Below, piece by piece: positions 1 to 9,253 of a DNA stretch of 64,000 nt. Within the stretch, counting starts at the first letter, position 1. Each line of letters begins with the position of its first letter. Source of the stretch: Bacteroidota bacterium (GTDB taxonomy: Bacteria > Bacteroidota > Ignavibacteria > Kapaibacteriales > UBA2268); NCBI GenBank assembly GCA_004322215.1, contig SCSM01000027.1, positions 1-64,000 of the forward strand, read 5' to 3'. Under the pieces are notes generated by a model that saw only the letters and a program-made list of their open reading frames with translations, made no database searches and was not told where the DNA came from. Both the position numbers and the translations under genes were made by a program.

Positions 1-1171
1 CTGTCCCGTGCTGTTCTGCCGATGTAAACAGGTTCATCATACATACGACATCCAATGTCCAGTCCTCGTTTAGATTTGCAAATGGATAGCCGGGCTGACC
101 GAGTGCTATTGTCTGACCGGCTCCTGAATTAAGTACCGGGATATTAACAACTCCGGTAATATCTCCTGTGGCTGTTATTGATGAAACAAAAGCACCGGGG
201 AAAGGAACAATCACATAGCTCGGATTTGACCCGACTACATAATATGAAGCTCCTGTTGGAGTTAATGATGCCCCATAGCCGGTAGCTATAATCCTGTTGC
301 CATAAGTAGCACTTAATGTCTGTGTAGTATTCACAACTCCGAAGTGCTGAGTATGTACTGGCCTTGTAATTGAGCCAACTGTTGCCCCATTAATAGTAAC
401 ATCAACAATATGCTTGCCCGGGTCGGGTGTAACTGTATAATCTCTATTAACATCGAGACCAGGTTTGAAAGGTCCATAAGTTGTTCCGGGAGCAATTGTA
501 CCACCCGTAGTTTGAGTTACATAAATATAGCAGGGAAGCATATAGTAAATTTGGATTCTGCCAATTGGAAAATTACCATAACGATACATCCAGCCATAAT
601 AGCTCCAGCCATAATACATCTGAAATGGATTATATACATAGCCACCCCACAATGTAACAGGAGTACCTCCTATGTTTGAATTATAACCATAACCGTAATA
701 ACAAGCATGATAATAATTACCGATATTTCCTGTTAGCATGTAAGTAGTACCGGCGGTACAAAAGATATCCTGTACAGTACCGCTTGGATATGCAGTCCCT
801 TGACTAATTTGAATTGGTCCGGTGCCACCACTCCAGTTTCTACATGACCAAAGAGGTGTATACCAGGGACTATACGGTCCATAAATAGGGTTATCATACC
901 AAAATTGACCGGCATACGCAGGTACACCATTCATTCTGTAAATTTCAACGCTTTGATTACCGCTACCATAACCGCCAAGAGCATTTACTCTTACAATCCA
1001 AAAGTCTCGGGGTGCCGTTAAAATCTCAACGCCATAAATGTAATTATAGCTGCCTGTACCCCAATTGTAAGGACCAACAGGCATGGGAGTACCCTGTGAA
1101 TTTGCTCCTGAATATGACATCATCAGAAGCATAGCAATAGAAATTGCAAAATAAGTAAATTTCTTAAACAT
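1..1171 (-). CDS. Tyr/Gly/Trp-rich secreted protein (3' part missing)
   Basis: The frame is open from the ATG at 1171 to the window edge, giving 390 residues without a stop, so the C-terminus lies outside. A GGAGG box sits 7-8 bases before the ATG. The N-terminus (MFKKFTYFAISIAMLLMMSYSGANSQG) is a signal peptide. The mature part is extraordinarily rich in Tyr, Gly, Trp, Asn and Pro, for example the run YYGWSYYGWMYRYGN around residues 187-202, and low in charge. From about residue 230 it becomes more ordinary, with Thr/Val/Gly-rich beta-type sequence. I do not recognise a family; it is probably a surface or extracellular structural protein. Whether it ends in a T9SS domain cannot be seen. A shared upstream element lies at 1305-1332. 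Confidence 0.8.
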   Translation of the reverse strand, partial: MFKKFTYFAISIAMLLMMSYSGANSQGTPMPVGPYNWGTGSYNYIYGVEILTAPRDFWIVRVNALGGYGSGNQSVEIYRMNGVPAYAGQFWYDNPIYGPYSPWYTPLWSCRNWSGGTGPIQISQGTAYPSGTVQDIFCTAGTTYMLTGNIGNYYHACYYGYGYNSNIGGTPVTLWGGYVYNPFQMYYGWSYYGWMYRYGNFPIGRIQIYYMLPCYIYVTQTTGGTIAPGTTYGPFKPGLDVNRDYTVTPDPGKHIVDVTINGATVGSITRPVHTQHFGVVNTTQTLSATYGNRIIATGYGASLTPTGASYYVVGSNPSYVIVPFPGAFVSSITATGDITGVVNIPVLNSGAGQTIALGQPGYPFANLNEDWTLDVVCMMNLFTSAEQHGT

Positions 1172-1690
1172 AATTAAACCTCCATAATTTGTGATTGATA
1201 ATTTATTATGTAAAAATACTATTATCTTCAAAATTCCGCTTCTATCCCTGTGTTTCAGGTATTTTTACACTTAATTTCGGAAAAAGCGCACTTTCCCTTA
1301 ATTAAATGACACTTGAGAATAGAAAAAGTCTCAAAAAAAATTATTTTTTTTTCGAGTTGAAATAATAATTTGGCTTACTGAATTGCCTTTTGCCCCTTTC
1401 TGTGCCTCAGAAAAAGATATAAAACTAATAAATAGTATATTCCGAAACGTAAAATAATAAAAATTCGGATAAAAAAACAAGCAATTTTTTTATTTATCTA
1501 ATAAATTATTTTAAAAGGAAGTATATTAGTTAGTCTTCGGACTAAATCATATTAACATTATTGTTTACAGATATAAAATTGATAATTTATTGGTGTTGTA
1601 ACTATGTATAATTACCACAAAGCTTTGTTTAAATATCAAATTTTACAGGAAGGATAATTATTTGCTAATGTACTCAATATCCGAATTTTT
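1172..1690. other. Non-coding AT-rich gap
   Basis: This gap lies between the start of the partial secreted-protein gene and the stop of the next minus-strand gene. It holds the conserved upstream element at 1305-1332 and poly-A/T tracts around 1333-1352. No convincing ORF, tRNA or terminator was seen. Confidence 0.6.
1305..1332 (-). promoter_or_regulatory. Conserved upstream element, copy 1
   Basis: Read on the minus strand, this begins GAGACTTTTT and ends TCAAGTGTCATT. Nearly the same string, with one inserted and one deleted base and two substitutions, occurs at 33178-33205 on the plus strand. Both copies point toward a gene for a secreted protein and lie about 130-210 bases before its start. 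It could be a regulator site or a promoter part; the function is inferred only from position and similarity. Confidence 0.45.
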
Positions 1691-2551
1691 CTATGGTATA
1701 TTTTTTATTATATCCGGTTCAAGCATTTGATGAGGATAAATTGCATAAGCCCTTACGGGAATTGTACCGAGTTCTTTAACATGCATTGTGTTTTCATTTG
1801 CATAAGTCAGAGCTCCGATAATTGCTCCTATTGTTCCGAAAGTTAAAGTGAAGAATACTGCCGGCTGTATTTTTGTTTTAGAATTTAATAAATTTTGCAG
1901 GTCTTCCGGTGTCATTTTAAATAACATGGCATTAAATATATATCCGAACAAGCTCCCTACAACTAAACCTGAAATCACGTTATACCAAATTTTGTTATTT
2001 TTCTTTATTACTATAGTATTTATATCTTTTAATAGAACATTGTTAAAATCCTTAGTGTTTGTTAATAAATCCTTTTCGGTTTTAAAATTATTTTTTGATA
2101 TTAATATTGAACTGTCTCTTACTGAGATAATTTGAGATAATAATTCATCCCCATTATTAAAATTTATTACAACCTGGGAACCTTGTTCAGAGAACAAATC
2201 TCCGTTTTTCGAATTATAATATCTATCAATAAATGCCAAATAGTTCGAGAACATTTCAGGTGTATAATTTGTTTCAACATAGTATGTTGTGCTATCATTT
2301 ATTATAATTTTTGCATCTATTTTTCCACTCTGATTATTAAATAGCTGAGTATAGTTCATGTTTATTGCAAATGGGAATAATCCGTAATTATTTCTATCGA
2401 AATTTGTAAATACATTACCCGAGATTTCATTTATATTAAATGGAGATTGTAATTCTTGAGCAAAAACTTTAGGATTAAATAGAGTTGAAATTATAAACAT
2501 GAAAAATGGAATTAAATTGAATATTCGGATAAGAACCTGAAAAATTCTCAT
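1691..2551 (-). CDS. Hypothetical exported/membrane protein with two C-terminal TM segments
   Basis: The product is 286 aa. Residues 1-31 form a signal peptide-like segment (hydrophobic core IPFFMFIISTLF, then VFAQ). A polar, Asn/Asp-rich region of about 150 residues follows, with two hydrophobic helices near 189-211 and 231-251 carrying Gly spacing (GLVVGSLFGYIF; FGTIGAIIGALTYA). The paired Gly-rich helices resemble a small helical-hairpin membrane anchor. I do not recognise the family. It stands alone on the minus strand, about 80 bases downstream of aspS, and could share aspS transcription. Composition is AT-rich like the accessory genes. Confidence 0.7.
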   Translation of the reverse strand: MRIFQVLIRIFNLIPFFMFIISTLFNPKVFAQELQSPFNINEISGNVFTNFDRNNYGLFPFAINMNYTQLFNNQSGKIDAKIIINDSTTYYVETNYTPEMFSNYLAFIDRYYNSKNGDLFSEQGSQVVINFNNGDELLSQIISVRDSSILISKNNFKTEKDLLTNTKDFNNVLLKDINTIVIKKNNKIWYNVISGLVVGSLFGYIFNAMLFKMTPEDLQNLLNSKTKIQPAVFFTLTFGTIGAIIGALTYANENTMHVKELGTIPVRAYAIYPHQMLEPDIIKNIP

Positions 2552-2631
2552 AATTCACCAATTAATATTAATAAATTATACTTTAAACTAATATTTATGT
2601 TTAACTTATTAAGTTGAAATTTTCGTTAGGT

Positions 2632-4398
2632 TCATTCGACAATTCTCAAACCCAATTCCTTAAGTTGCAATTCATCCACATTCGACGGAGCACCATCCAT
2701 AAGGGAAAGACCGCTTGTTGTTTTCGGAAATGCTATCACATCGCGAATGTTTTCAGTACCGGTTAAGGTCATTATAGTTCTGTCCAAACCAAGTGCAATT
2801 CCGCCATGAGGGGGTGCGCCGTATTTCAATGCTTCGAGCAGAAATCCGAACTTCAACTCAGCTTCTTCATTACTCATACCAAGAAGCTTAAACATTTTCT
2901 CTTGTATTTCCCTGCTATGAATTCTTATGCTCCCTCCACCGACTTCTGCACCGTTAATGACAATATCATACGCTTTAGCTCTTGCTTTAGCCGGCTCAGT
3001 ATCGAGTAAATGTATATCCTCATCCATCGGAGATGTAAAAGGATGGTGCATTGCAACATACCTGCCTGATTCTTCATCGAAATCGAGCAAGGGAAAATCA
3101 AGCACCCAACTGAATGAGTATTTATCTTTTACAGAATCCATTATTCCGGTTTGCTTTGCAATTTCGAGCCGTAATGCACCGAGTATGGTACAAGCTCTGC
3201 TCCACTTGTCAGAAGAGAAGAGTAATAAATCGCCATTTTCCAGGTTTGTTATCTTTTTAATTTCACTTATTTCATTTTCATTCAGAAATTTCACTATCGG
3301 TGAGTTGATTTCACCATCAATTAATTTGAGCCAGGCAATTCCTTTTGCTCCGTACTTCTTAGCGAGTTCTGTTAATTCGTCAATTTTTTTACGTGAAAAT
3401 TCTGCACAATCTTTTGCATTGAGAACCTTAACTACCCCGCCACCATTCACAGTATCGGAAAAAACTTTAAAGCCGGAATTTTTAACGATGTCAGAAACAT
3501 CAGTTAATTCGAGACCGAATCTCAAATCGGGCTTATCGCTTCCGTAGCTGTTCATTGCATCATTGTAGCTCATTCTAAGGAATGGTGCCGGCACATCTAT
3601 TGCGAGTACTTCTTTCCACAACCTGGAATAAAATCCTTCTGTTATTGCGATTATATCTTCTCTCTCGATGAAAGACATTTCGAGGTCAATTTGAGTGAAT
3701 TCCGGCTGACGGTCTGAACGCAAATCTTCATCACGGAAACATTTTACAATCTGTACATAACGGTCGAAGCCGGACATCATCAGGATTTGTTTATATAATT
3801 GTGGTGACTGGGGAAGTGCGTAAAACCTTCCCTTATAAATCCTGCTCGGAACGAGATAATCCCTTGCACCTTCGGGTGTGGACTTCATCAGGAACGGAGT
3901 TTCCACTTCGAGAAAATTATTTTCATTGAAATATTTATGCACAACCTGGTAAACCTGGTTCCTCACGATAAAATACCTTTGCATCGAGTGGCGGCGTAAA
4001 TCGAGGTATCTGTATTTAAGTTTGATTTCCTCGTTAGTTCCGATTTCATCAATGATTTCAAAAGGAGGAAGTTCCGCTTTATTGATTATTCCGAAATCTT
4101 CGAGATGAACCTCGATTAATCCGGTCGGAATGTTAGGATTCGGATTTTCCCTCATTCTGACATCACCCTTTGCCCAAATCACAAATTCAGATTTTATTTC
4201 CTTAGACCTTTCCGCGAGTTCTGATTGTGTATCGGGATGAATGACAAGTTGTGTGATGCCATACCTGTCCCGCAGGTCAATGAAAATTAATCCCCCGAGG
4301 TCTCTGACAGTAGCAACCCATCCGTTAAGAATAACTTTTTTGCCGGCATCTTCCTTACGCAGCTCGCCGCATGTATTTGTTCTTTTCTGAAATTTCAT
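2632..4398 (-). CDS. aspS: Aspartyl-tRNA synthetase
   Basis: This 588-aa class II synthetase charges tRNA-Asp with aspartate in the cytoplasm. An N-terminal OB-fold anticodon-binding domain (about residues 1-110) is followed by the class II catalytic core with motif 2 (FRDEDLRSDRQPEFTQIDLE) and motif 3 (GGIALGLDR near the C-terminus). The bacterial-specific GAD insertion lies between them (about 290-420). Length matches bacterial AspRS (about 590). The OB-fold loop reads RDLGGLIF; enzymes that also charge tRNA-Asn often have His where Leu stands, so a discriminating enzyme is likelier, though this is only inference. The ATG start at 4398 opens the normal N-terminus. It is apparently monocistronic. 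Confidence 0.97.
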   Translation of the reverse strand: MKFQKRTNTCGELRKEDAGKKVILNGWVATVRDLGGLIFIDLRDRYGITQLVIHPDTQSELAERSKEIKSEFVIWAKGDVRMRENPNPNIPTGLIEVHLEDFGIINKAELPPFEIIDEIGTNEEIKLKYRYLDLRRHSMQRYFIVRNQVYQVVHKYFNENNFLEVETPFLMKSTPEGARDYLVPSRIYKGRFYALPQSPQLYKQILMMSGFDRYVQIVKCFRDEDLRSDRQPEFTQIDLEMSFIEREDIIAITEGFYSRLWKEVLAIDVPAPFLRMSYNDAMNSYGSDKPDLRFGLELTDVSDIVKNSGFKVFSDTVNGGGVVKVLNAKDCAEFSRKKIDELTELAKKYGAKGIAWLKLIDGEINSPIVKFLNENEISEIKKITNLENGDLLLFSSDKWSRACTILGALRLEIAKQTGIMDSVKDKYSFSWVLDFPLLDFDEESGRYVAMHHPFTSPMDEDIHLLDTEPAKARAKAYDIVINGAEVGGGSIRIHSREIQEKMFKLLGMSNEEAELKFGFLLEALKYGAPPHGGIALGLDRTIMTLTGTENIRDVIAFPKTTSGLSLMDGAPSNVDELQLKELGLRIVE

Positions 4399-4577
4399 TT
4401 AATAATATTTCGGATAATATAATTATAAATATAGTAACAAAGAGCATAGTCGAAGTCTGTCCATTTTATTAAAATAATAACTCCACTTTACTCAGAATAA
4501 CATAAACTTACTCGATTCATTTAAAATAAATAATGATTTACAAAAATAAGAAAATTTGTACTTTGAATTGAATTCTA

Positions 4578-5531
4578 TTATTTAAGAAATTCGTTCAATA
4601 TGTTTTTTATTACATTATTACTTATCGTTTCGATATCTGAATTTGGTGTAGAAGATTTGATAACATAAGCTATATCGCTTAACGGATAATATTTTTTTAT
4701 CTGTTCTTCATTGTTTATAAAAAAGCAAACGATTGGGAGATTAAAAGCCGATGCAATGTGAACAAGTGCAGTATCAACAGTTATTATTGCTTTTGCTATT
4801 TTTACAATTGAAATCACGTCGTGTATCGAACGCGAGGGGAATAAATTTAGAAAAGGTAATGCTGTTTTTAATACCTTTGCCTGATTATTCTCAGTTGGTG
4901 CAAATAATAAAACGATATTTTTAAATGAATCATAGTTTTGCAGAATTTCTATCCATTTTAATGAACTGAACATTCTTCCGCTCTTTGTTGCAGAAATATT
5001 TACCAGATTAACACTTTGCAAATTATTTGCATGCAAATAATATTGAACATAATCATCGGATTCCTTATAGGTATAAAGTTCCGGATTCGGAATTTTTAAT
5101 TCAATTGAAATTGACAATGGCTTAAGTGAATTGAAGAACCTTTGGGTACAGTGTAAATCTACGTTTTCCTTGTCAGATGGTATTGAAATGTCAAATGATT
5201 TATATTCATCGCCATTGAATCCTATTTTCTTTTCAGCTTTCACGATTTTTGAGAAAAGTCTGCTTTCACGGGAATAATGGTCTTTGGGGTCAATATAATA
5301 ATTGTAAAAAGTCTTCCTTATTTCCCTAATAGTATTAATGAATTTCAAAGGTGTTTTCTCATATACAATAATATTGTTCAGATGTGGATTATTCTGTATA
5401 ACACTATAATTTCTTCTGCTTGCAATAACATTAATTTCAACATCAGGAAACTTCTCTTTAACTGCCTTGAAAAGCGGTGTAAGAAGCACCATATCGCCGA
5501 TTCTTCCAAGTTGAATAAAAAGAAGTTTCAT
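4578..5531 (-). CDS. Glycosyltransferase family 9 (heptosyltransferase-like), first copy
   Basis: The 317-aa product begins MKLLFIQLGRIGDMVLLTPL, the hallmark nucleotide-sugar transferase start of GT9 (LPS heptosyltransferases). The C-terminal half has the family motif in ITVDTALVHIASAFNLPIV, where the Asp and His contact the sugar nucleotide. Family members add heptose or related sugars to lipopolysaccharide core on the cytoplasmic face of the inner membrane; the exact acceptor here is unknown. It follows the second GT9 gene by 6 bases and forms a three-gene minus-strand operon with it and the membrane glycosyltransferase at 6608-8122. Confidence 0.88.
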   Translation of the reverse strand: MKLLFIQLGRIGDMVLLTPLFKAVKEKFPDVEINVIASRRNYSVIQNNPHLNNIIVYEKTPLKFINTIREIRKTFYNYYIDPKDHYSRESRLFSKIVKAEKKIGFNGDEYKSFDISIPSDKENVDLHCTQRFFNSLKPLSISIELKIPNPELYTYKESDDYVQYYLHANNLQSVNLVNISATKSGRMFSSLKWIEILQNYDSFKNIVLLFAPTENNQAKVLKTALPFLNLFPSRSIHDVISIVKIAKAIITVDTALVHIASAFNLPIVCFFINNEEQIKKYYPLSDIAYVIKSSTPNSDIETISNNVIKNILNEFLK

Positions 5532-5537
5532 TTGGAA

Positions 5538-6611
5538 TTATTTATTTATCAATTTATTGAAAGCATTGACAACATCATCTACACTTATATTTGATAGATT
5601 ACCGCTTGCTGTTGTCAATTCAATATATGGTGATTTGTATGAAGACCAAAAGTTTGTGGCATCATCTTCAGATTTCCTATTGTAAAGTATTATACATGGA
5701 ATTCCGCAAGCAGCTGCGAAATGAACAGCAGATTTATAAGGAGTAATAATGATATCACAGGTTGAAAGCTGGCAGGCATATTCATGAATACTATTTGTTA
5801 TTTTTGCTAATTTAGCTCCTGTCTCTTTCATTATTTTTAATGCGACCGGCTTGTAGATGAGTGTTGTGAAGATATACACTTCGATGTCATTAAATTGTAA
5901 TTTTATTCTTTTGATGCAGTCAATGTAATTATTAATACCCCAGTATTTTGATTTCGATGAACCGGAAAGATTGATTCCAATCCTCTTCTTTAATTTTTCG
6001 CCGAGTTCTGATTCAACTTTTCGCCTATCGTCATCGGTAATTTGATATTCAAGTGATAAATTCAAATTCGATGTTTCAATTCCGAAAGCATTCATTAATT
6101 CTGCTGTTTTTTGTACGATATGCAGATTCCCTTTATTTGCTGTTTCAATAACATGAGTGTAAGAGTTACGGTTTTCTTTATCAAAACCAAGAACTATTGG
6201 GCATTGTGAATACTTAATCAAATATGATGAAGAAAGAGATGGTTTGGTTAAGAAATCAACAATAACAGAATAATTCTCTTTTCTTATTTGCCTGACAAGC
6301 CGGCACATCGAAATTATTTCCTTATCATAAATCCAAATTTTATCAACATATTTTCTTACAGAGTTTGAAATTCCATGATTCCTTCTGCTAAGGACTAAAT
6401 CAATTTTTGCATTTGGGAATTTAGTCCTCAAACTTCTGATTGTTGGTATACTTATTAGCAAATCTCCAATCCTATCCTGCCTTAGAATAAGAATCTTACT
6501 GTTATCAGGTAAATGAAAGACATCTTCCGGCTTTGTTATAACAATTGGTATTCTGTTTAAGGATACAAATTTTTTTATTTTCCTTCTGATAAAGTTTTCT
6601 TTTTTTGTCAT
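5538..6611 (-). CDS. Glycosyltransferase family 9 (heptosyltransferase-like), second copy
   Basis: This 357-aa protein has the GT9 signature ILRQDRIGDLLISIPTI near residue 40 and a C-terminal sugar-nucleotide site (IITPYKSAVHFAAACGIPCI), where the usual Asp of the D-x-x-x-x-H motif is replaced (TPYKSAVH). The N-terminal 30 residues are basic (RRKIKKFVSLNR), suited to membrane-surface binding. The start overlaps the stop of the upstream gene by 4 bases (ATGA), a sign of translational coupling. It probably acts with its neighbour in surface-glycan or LPS-core assembly. The loss of the Asp may change donor use; the enzyme family is clear, the substrate is not. Confidence 0.87.
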   Translation of the reverse strand: MTKKENFIRRKIKKFVSLNRIPIVITKPEDVFHLPDNSKILILRQDRIGDLLISIPTIRSLRTKFPNAKIDLVLSRRNHGISNSVRKYVDKIWIYDKEIISMCRLVRQIRKENYSVIVDFLTKPSLSSSYLIKYSQCPIVLGFDKENRNSYTHVIETANKGNLHIVQKTAELMNAFGIETSNLNLSLEYQITDDDRRKVESELGEKLKKRIGINLSGSSKSKYWGINNYIDCIKRIKLQFNDIEVYIFTTLIYKPVALKIMKETGAKLAKITNSIHEYACQLSTCDIIITPYKSAVHFAAACGIPCIILYNRKSEDDATNFWSSYKSPYIELTTASGNLSNISVDDVVNAFNKLINK

Positions 6612-8122
6612 AGCTGTTTTTTTATAACATTGAAAATATATGCCGTTTGATTTTTATTACCTTTCGGGTTTAATTTAAACAGCAAATCATCCAATAGTCC
6701 GGGTGATATTTGCTGAACATATCTAAGTGATACTCCAAAATCTTTTTCAAAATTAGTTAATCTCGCATTAAAATTGTAATCGTCAAAAAATACTGCATAA
6801 TTCGGATATTTCGTCCCTGCATTATTTATTACTGTTTTTAAACTATCAGAATTATAATTCTCAAGTAAAGTGTAAATAGGAGAGTCGTAATTCATATAGT
6901 ATCTGGGCATCAAAATATGACCGAATCTGCCACAGACTACAAATAATCCGTTAACATTCCTGTTATGAAGATAAGTCATTGTTTCAACTCTTGTTCTTTT
7001 AGAATAAGATGTAGAGAATAATATTAGCAAAACAGAGTTTATCAGCCAGAACCATATTCTAAGTCCTTTTAATAATCTTTTTTTATTAGACCAGAATTTT
7101 GAATTTTCAACATAATTCTTCCATCCGGTTACACCAAGAATAATTATAAATGGCAACGCAGGAATAATAAATCTTTCCTGTTTGTTCGGGAAATATGAAT
7201 GAAAGATAAAAAATAATAGTGTTGGTAAGAATATAATGTAATATTTTTTCCAGGTTCTAAAGAATCCGAATATCAGGAAAAAGCTAATTGGAGGAATCAA
7301 CAAACCGATTATTAATAAAATATAATTATACCAGGGTCCTACAACATAATCATATCCGTGGGATGCATTGTATTTTACATAGTCAATAAAATATGCAAAC
7401 GGTTTACCCCATTTAATCCAGTCAGGTATCCCCAACAATAAAAATACCGTAATAACAAAACCAAAAAACAAGTAAAATAAATTAAGAACTATTTTATTAT
7501 CTTTTTTGATTATTGCTTCAATTATCAAGGATATTCCAAATCCTGCCATGAACATTGCAACCTGGAGTCTTATCGAAAAAGAAACTGCAAATAAGCATCC
7601 GATAAAAAAATAGTGAAGTAATTTTTTATTTTCTTTTATTGAAAGATAAAATCCTGCCATCAAAGGAGGAATGCAAACAATTTCCACCAAATTCCTTACA
7701 CTCAAAAAAGGTAATATCCAAAATAAAGCCAGAATAATCCCTACTTTATTTGCAGTTTGAACTCCGGCAAATCGTAATGTTATTTTATATCCGAAATAAA
7801 CTATAAGCAAGGAATACAATGCGTGAAATAGCCGGACAAAGAACATTTTTGTTTGCGGGTCATAAATTCCAACCGATTCGAGTGAATAAAATGTAAAATA
7901 TTGAACAGAAGGATAGATAATTTGCTGCGGTGAACCAGCTTTCTCCCAAACTAAATAATTGTTGACAACCTCCTGTGGGAATTCGACGGCAATGAACTGG
8001 TCATCATGCATTCCATAACCTTTTGAAAATACAACGGCAACAAGCCGAATAATCAGTGCAATCAGGGTTATTCCCAAAAGAGGATTGTTACTCAGGAAAA
8101 TTTTTATTTTCTTTAGCATCAT
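6608..8122 (-). CDS. Multi-pass GT-C glycosyltransferase, GT22/mannosyltransferase-like
   Basis: The 504-aa integral membrane protein has about nine to eleven hydrophobic helices. After the first helix comes the acidic pair of the GT-C fold (GMHDDQF, about residues 37-43). A later loop carries NKQERFIIPALPF, which matches the H-K-E-x-R-F / P motif of GT22 mannosyltransferases (the ALG9/PIG-B type). Such enzymes use polyprenyl-phosphate sugars on the outer face of the membrane. The C-terminal ~110 residues are soluble. It is the first gene of the minus-strand glycosyltransferase operon. An ArnT/PMT-like role is the alternative; the GT-C class is the firm part. Confidence 0.75.
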   Translation of the reverse strand: MMLKKIKIFLSNNPLLGITLIALIIRLVAVVFSKGYGMHDDQFIAVEFPQEVVNNYLVWEKAGSPQQIIYPSVQYFTFYSLESVGIYDPQTKMFFVRLFHALYSLLIVYFGYKITLRFAGVQTANKVGIILALFWILPFLSVRNLVEIVCIPPLMAGFYLSIKENKKLLHYFFIGCLFAVSFSIRLQVAMFMAGFGISLIIEAIIKKDNKIVLNLFYLFFGFVITVFLLLGIPDWIKWGKPFAYFIDYVKYNASHGYDYVVGPWYNYILLIIGLLIPPISFFLIFGFFRTWKKYYIIFLPTLLFFIFHSYFPNKQERFIIPALPFIIILGVTGWKNYVENSKFWSNKKRLLKGLRIWFWLINSVLLILFSTSYSKRTRVETMTYLHNRNVNGLFVVCGRFGHILMPRYYMNYDSPIYTLLENYNSDSLKTVINNAGTKYPNYAVFFDDYNFNARLTNFEKDFGVSLRYVQQISPGLLDDLLFKLNPKGNKNQTAYIFNVIKKQL

Positions 8123-8310
8123 TAAAATGATAAAAGTTGACGAAATTATGAATTAATTAAACCCTATTAATAATTACAAGTGTTTTGCTATATTTTCTAC
8201 CATTTGCTTAATCACCTTACAACATTCATACAATTTAAAATATTTTTTAAATTAATAAAACTTTTCTAAATTTATTTTCCGACAATGCATTACGAAATTA
8301 AAACAATACT

Positions 8311-9249
8311 ATGAACGGTACAGATAATAAAAAATGTGATATATCATTAATTATACTTAATTATAATTCGAGTGATTATACATTAAGCTGTATAAAATCA
8401 ATTTTTGATACAAGCTCAAATGACAATTATGAAATCATTATTGTTGACAACAATTCTCGTTTAGATGAATTTGAAAAAATAAGTTCTCTTGATTATAATA
8501 ATAATGTCAAAATTGTAAGAAGCAGAATTAATCTTGGATTTTCAGGCGGCAATATGTATGGATTCCAGTTTGCAAATAAAAATTCGAGATATATTTTATT
8601 TTTGAATAACGATTGTTTATTTATCAATGATGTAATTACGATTCTTTATAATTTCATGGAAGGAAATCGGGATGCATGTATGTGCACAGCTCAAATGTTT
8701 TCACCTGAAATGGAATTCAGACCATCTTTTACGTATTTGCCTAAATTATCTGTAAAAATATTCGGGCATTTGGCTGTAAGATTTTTTTCCCCGTCAAAAT
8801 ATCCGTTGAGAAGAAAAGAATATGATACTCCGGTTGATGTACCGGTCATAACAGGTAGTGCAATGTTTGTTCGGGTAAAGCATTTCATTGAAATAGGCGG
8901 ATTCGACACGAACTATTTTCTTTATTCGGAAGAAGAAGACCTGGGTATGAGATTTTCATTGAAAGGATATAAAATATATCTCGTGCCTTCTGCAAAATTT
9001 GTTCATATTAATGGAGGTAGTACTGATTACAACATCAATGTTTTAAAGGAATTTTATATTTCATTATTTTATTTTTACAGGAAATTTTACGGTTTCCCCA
9101 GACTATTTTTATTAAAGGTATATTTTGCCATAAAGAATCTGAGAAAATTCTATAAAAGCTGGGATTTTTTTAAAATCGGAATATTTGTAATTAAAGGTGC
9201 ACCCATGAAGGACAGTTTAAGATTTAAACAAAAAATCAGTTTGGACTAA
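8311..9249 (+). CDS. Glycosyltransferase family 2 (rhamnosyltransferase-like)
   Basis: The 312-aa product has an N-terminal GT-A fold: ISLIILNYNSSDYT, then IIIVDNNSRLDE and the metal-binding region FLNNDC, with the acceptor-side motif YSEEEDLGMRF near residue 210. This matches the WbbL/rhamnosyltransferase branch of GT2, cytoplasmic enzymes that extend O-antigen or similar polysaccharides from nucleotide sugars. It is transcribed divergently from the 6608-8122 operon, so the 188-base gap at 8123-8310 probably holds both promoters. The next gene begins 4 bases after its stop, implying a two-gene operon. Confidence 0.85.
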   Translation: MNGTDNKKCDISLIILNYNSSDYTLSCIKSIFDTSSNDNYEIIIVDNNSRLDEFEKISSLDYNNNVKIVRSRINLGFSGGNMYGFQFANKNSRYILFLNNDCLFINDVITILYNFMEGNRDACMCTAQMFSPEMEFRPSFTYLPKLSVKIFGHLAVRFFSPSKYPLRRKEYDTPVDVPVITGSAMFVRVKHFIEIGGFDTNYFLYSEEEDLGMRFSLKGYKIYLVPSAKFVHINGGSTDYNINVLKEFYISLFYFYRKFYGFPRLFLLKVYFAIKNLRKFYKSWDFFKIGIFVIKGAPMKDSLRFKQKISLD

Positions 9250-9253
9250 TTAT

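Noticed and set aside
2927-3547. 206-codon plus-strand open frame inside aspS
   Set aside because: It is antisense to a complete aspartyl-tRNA synthetase and its product shows no recognisable domain.
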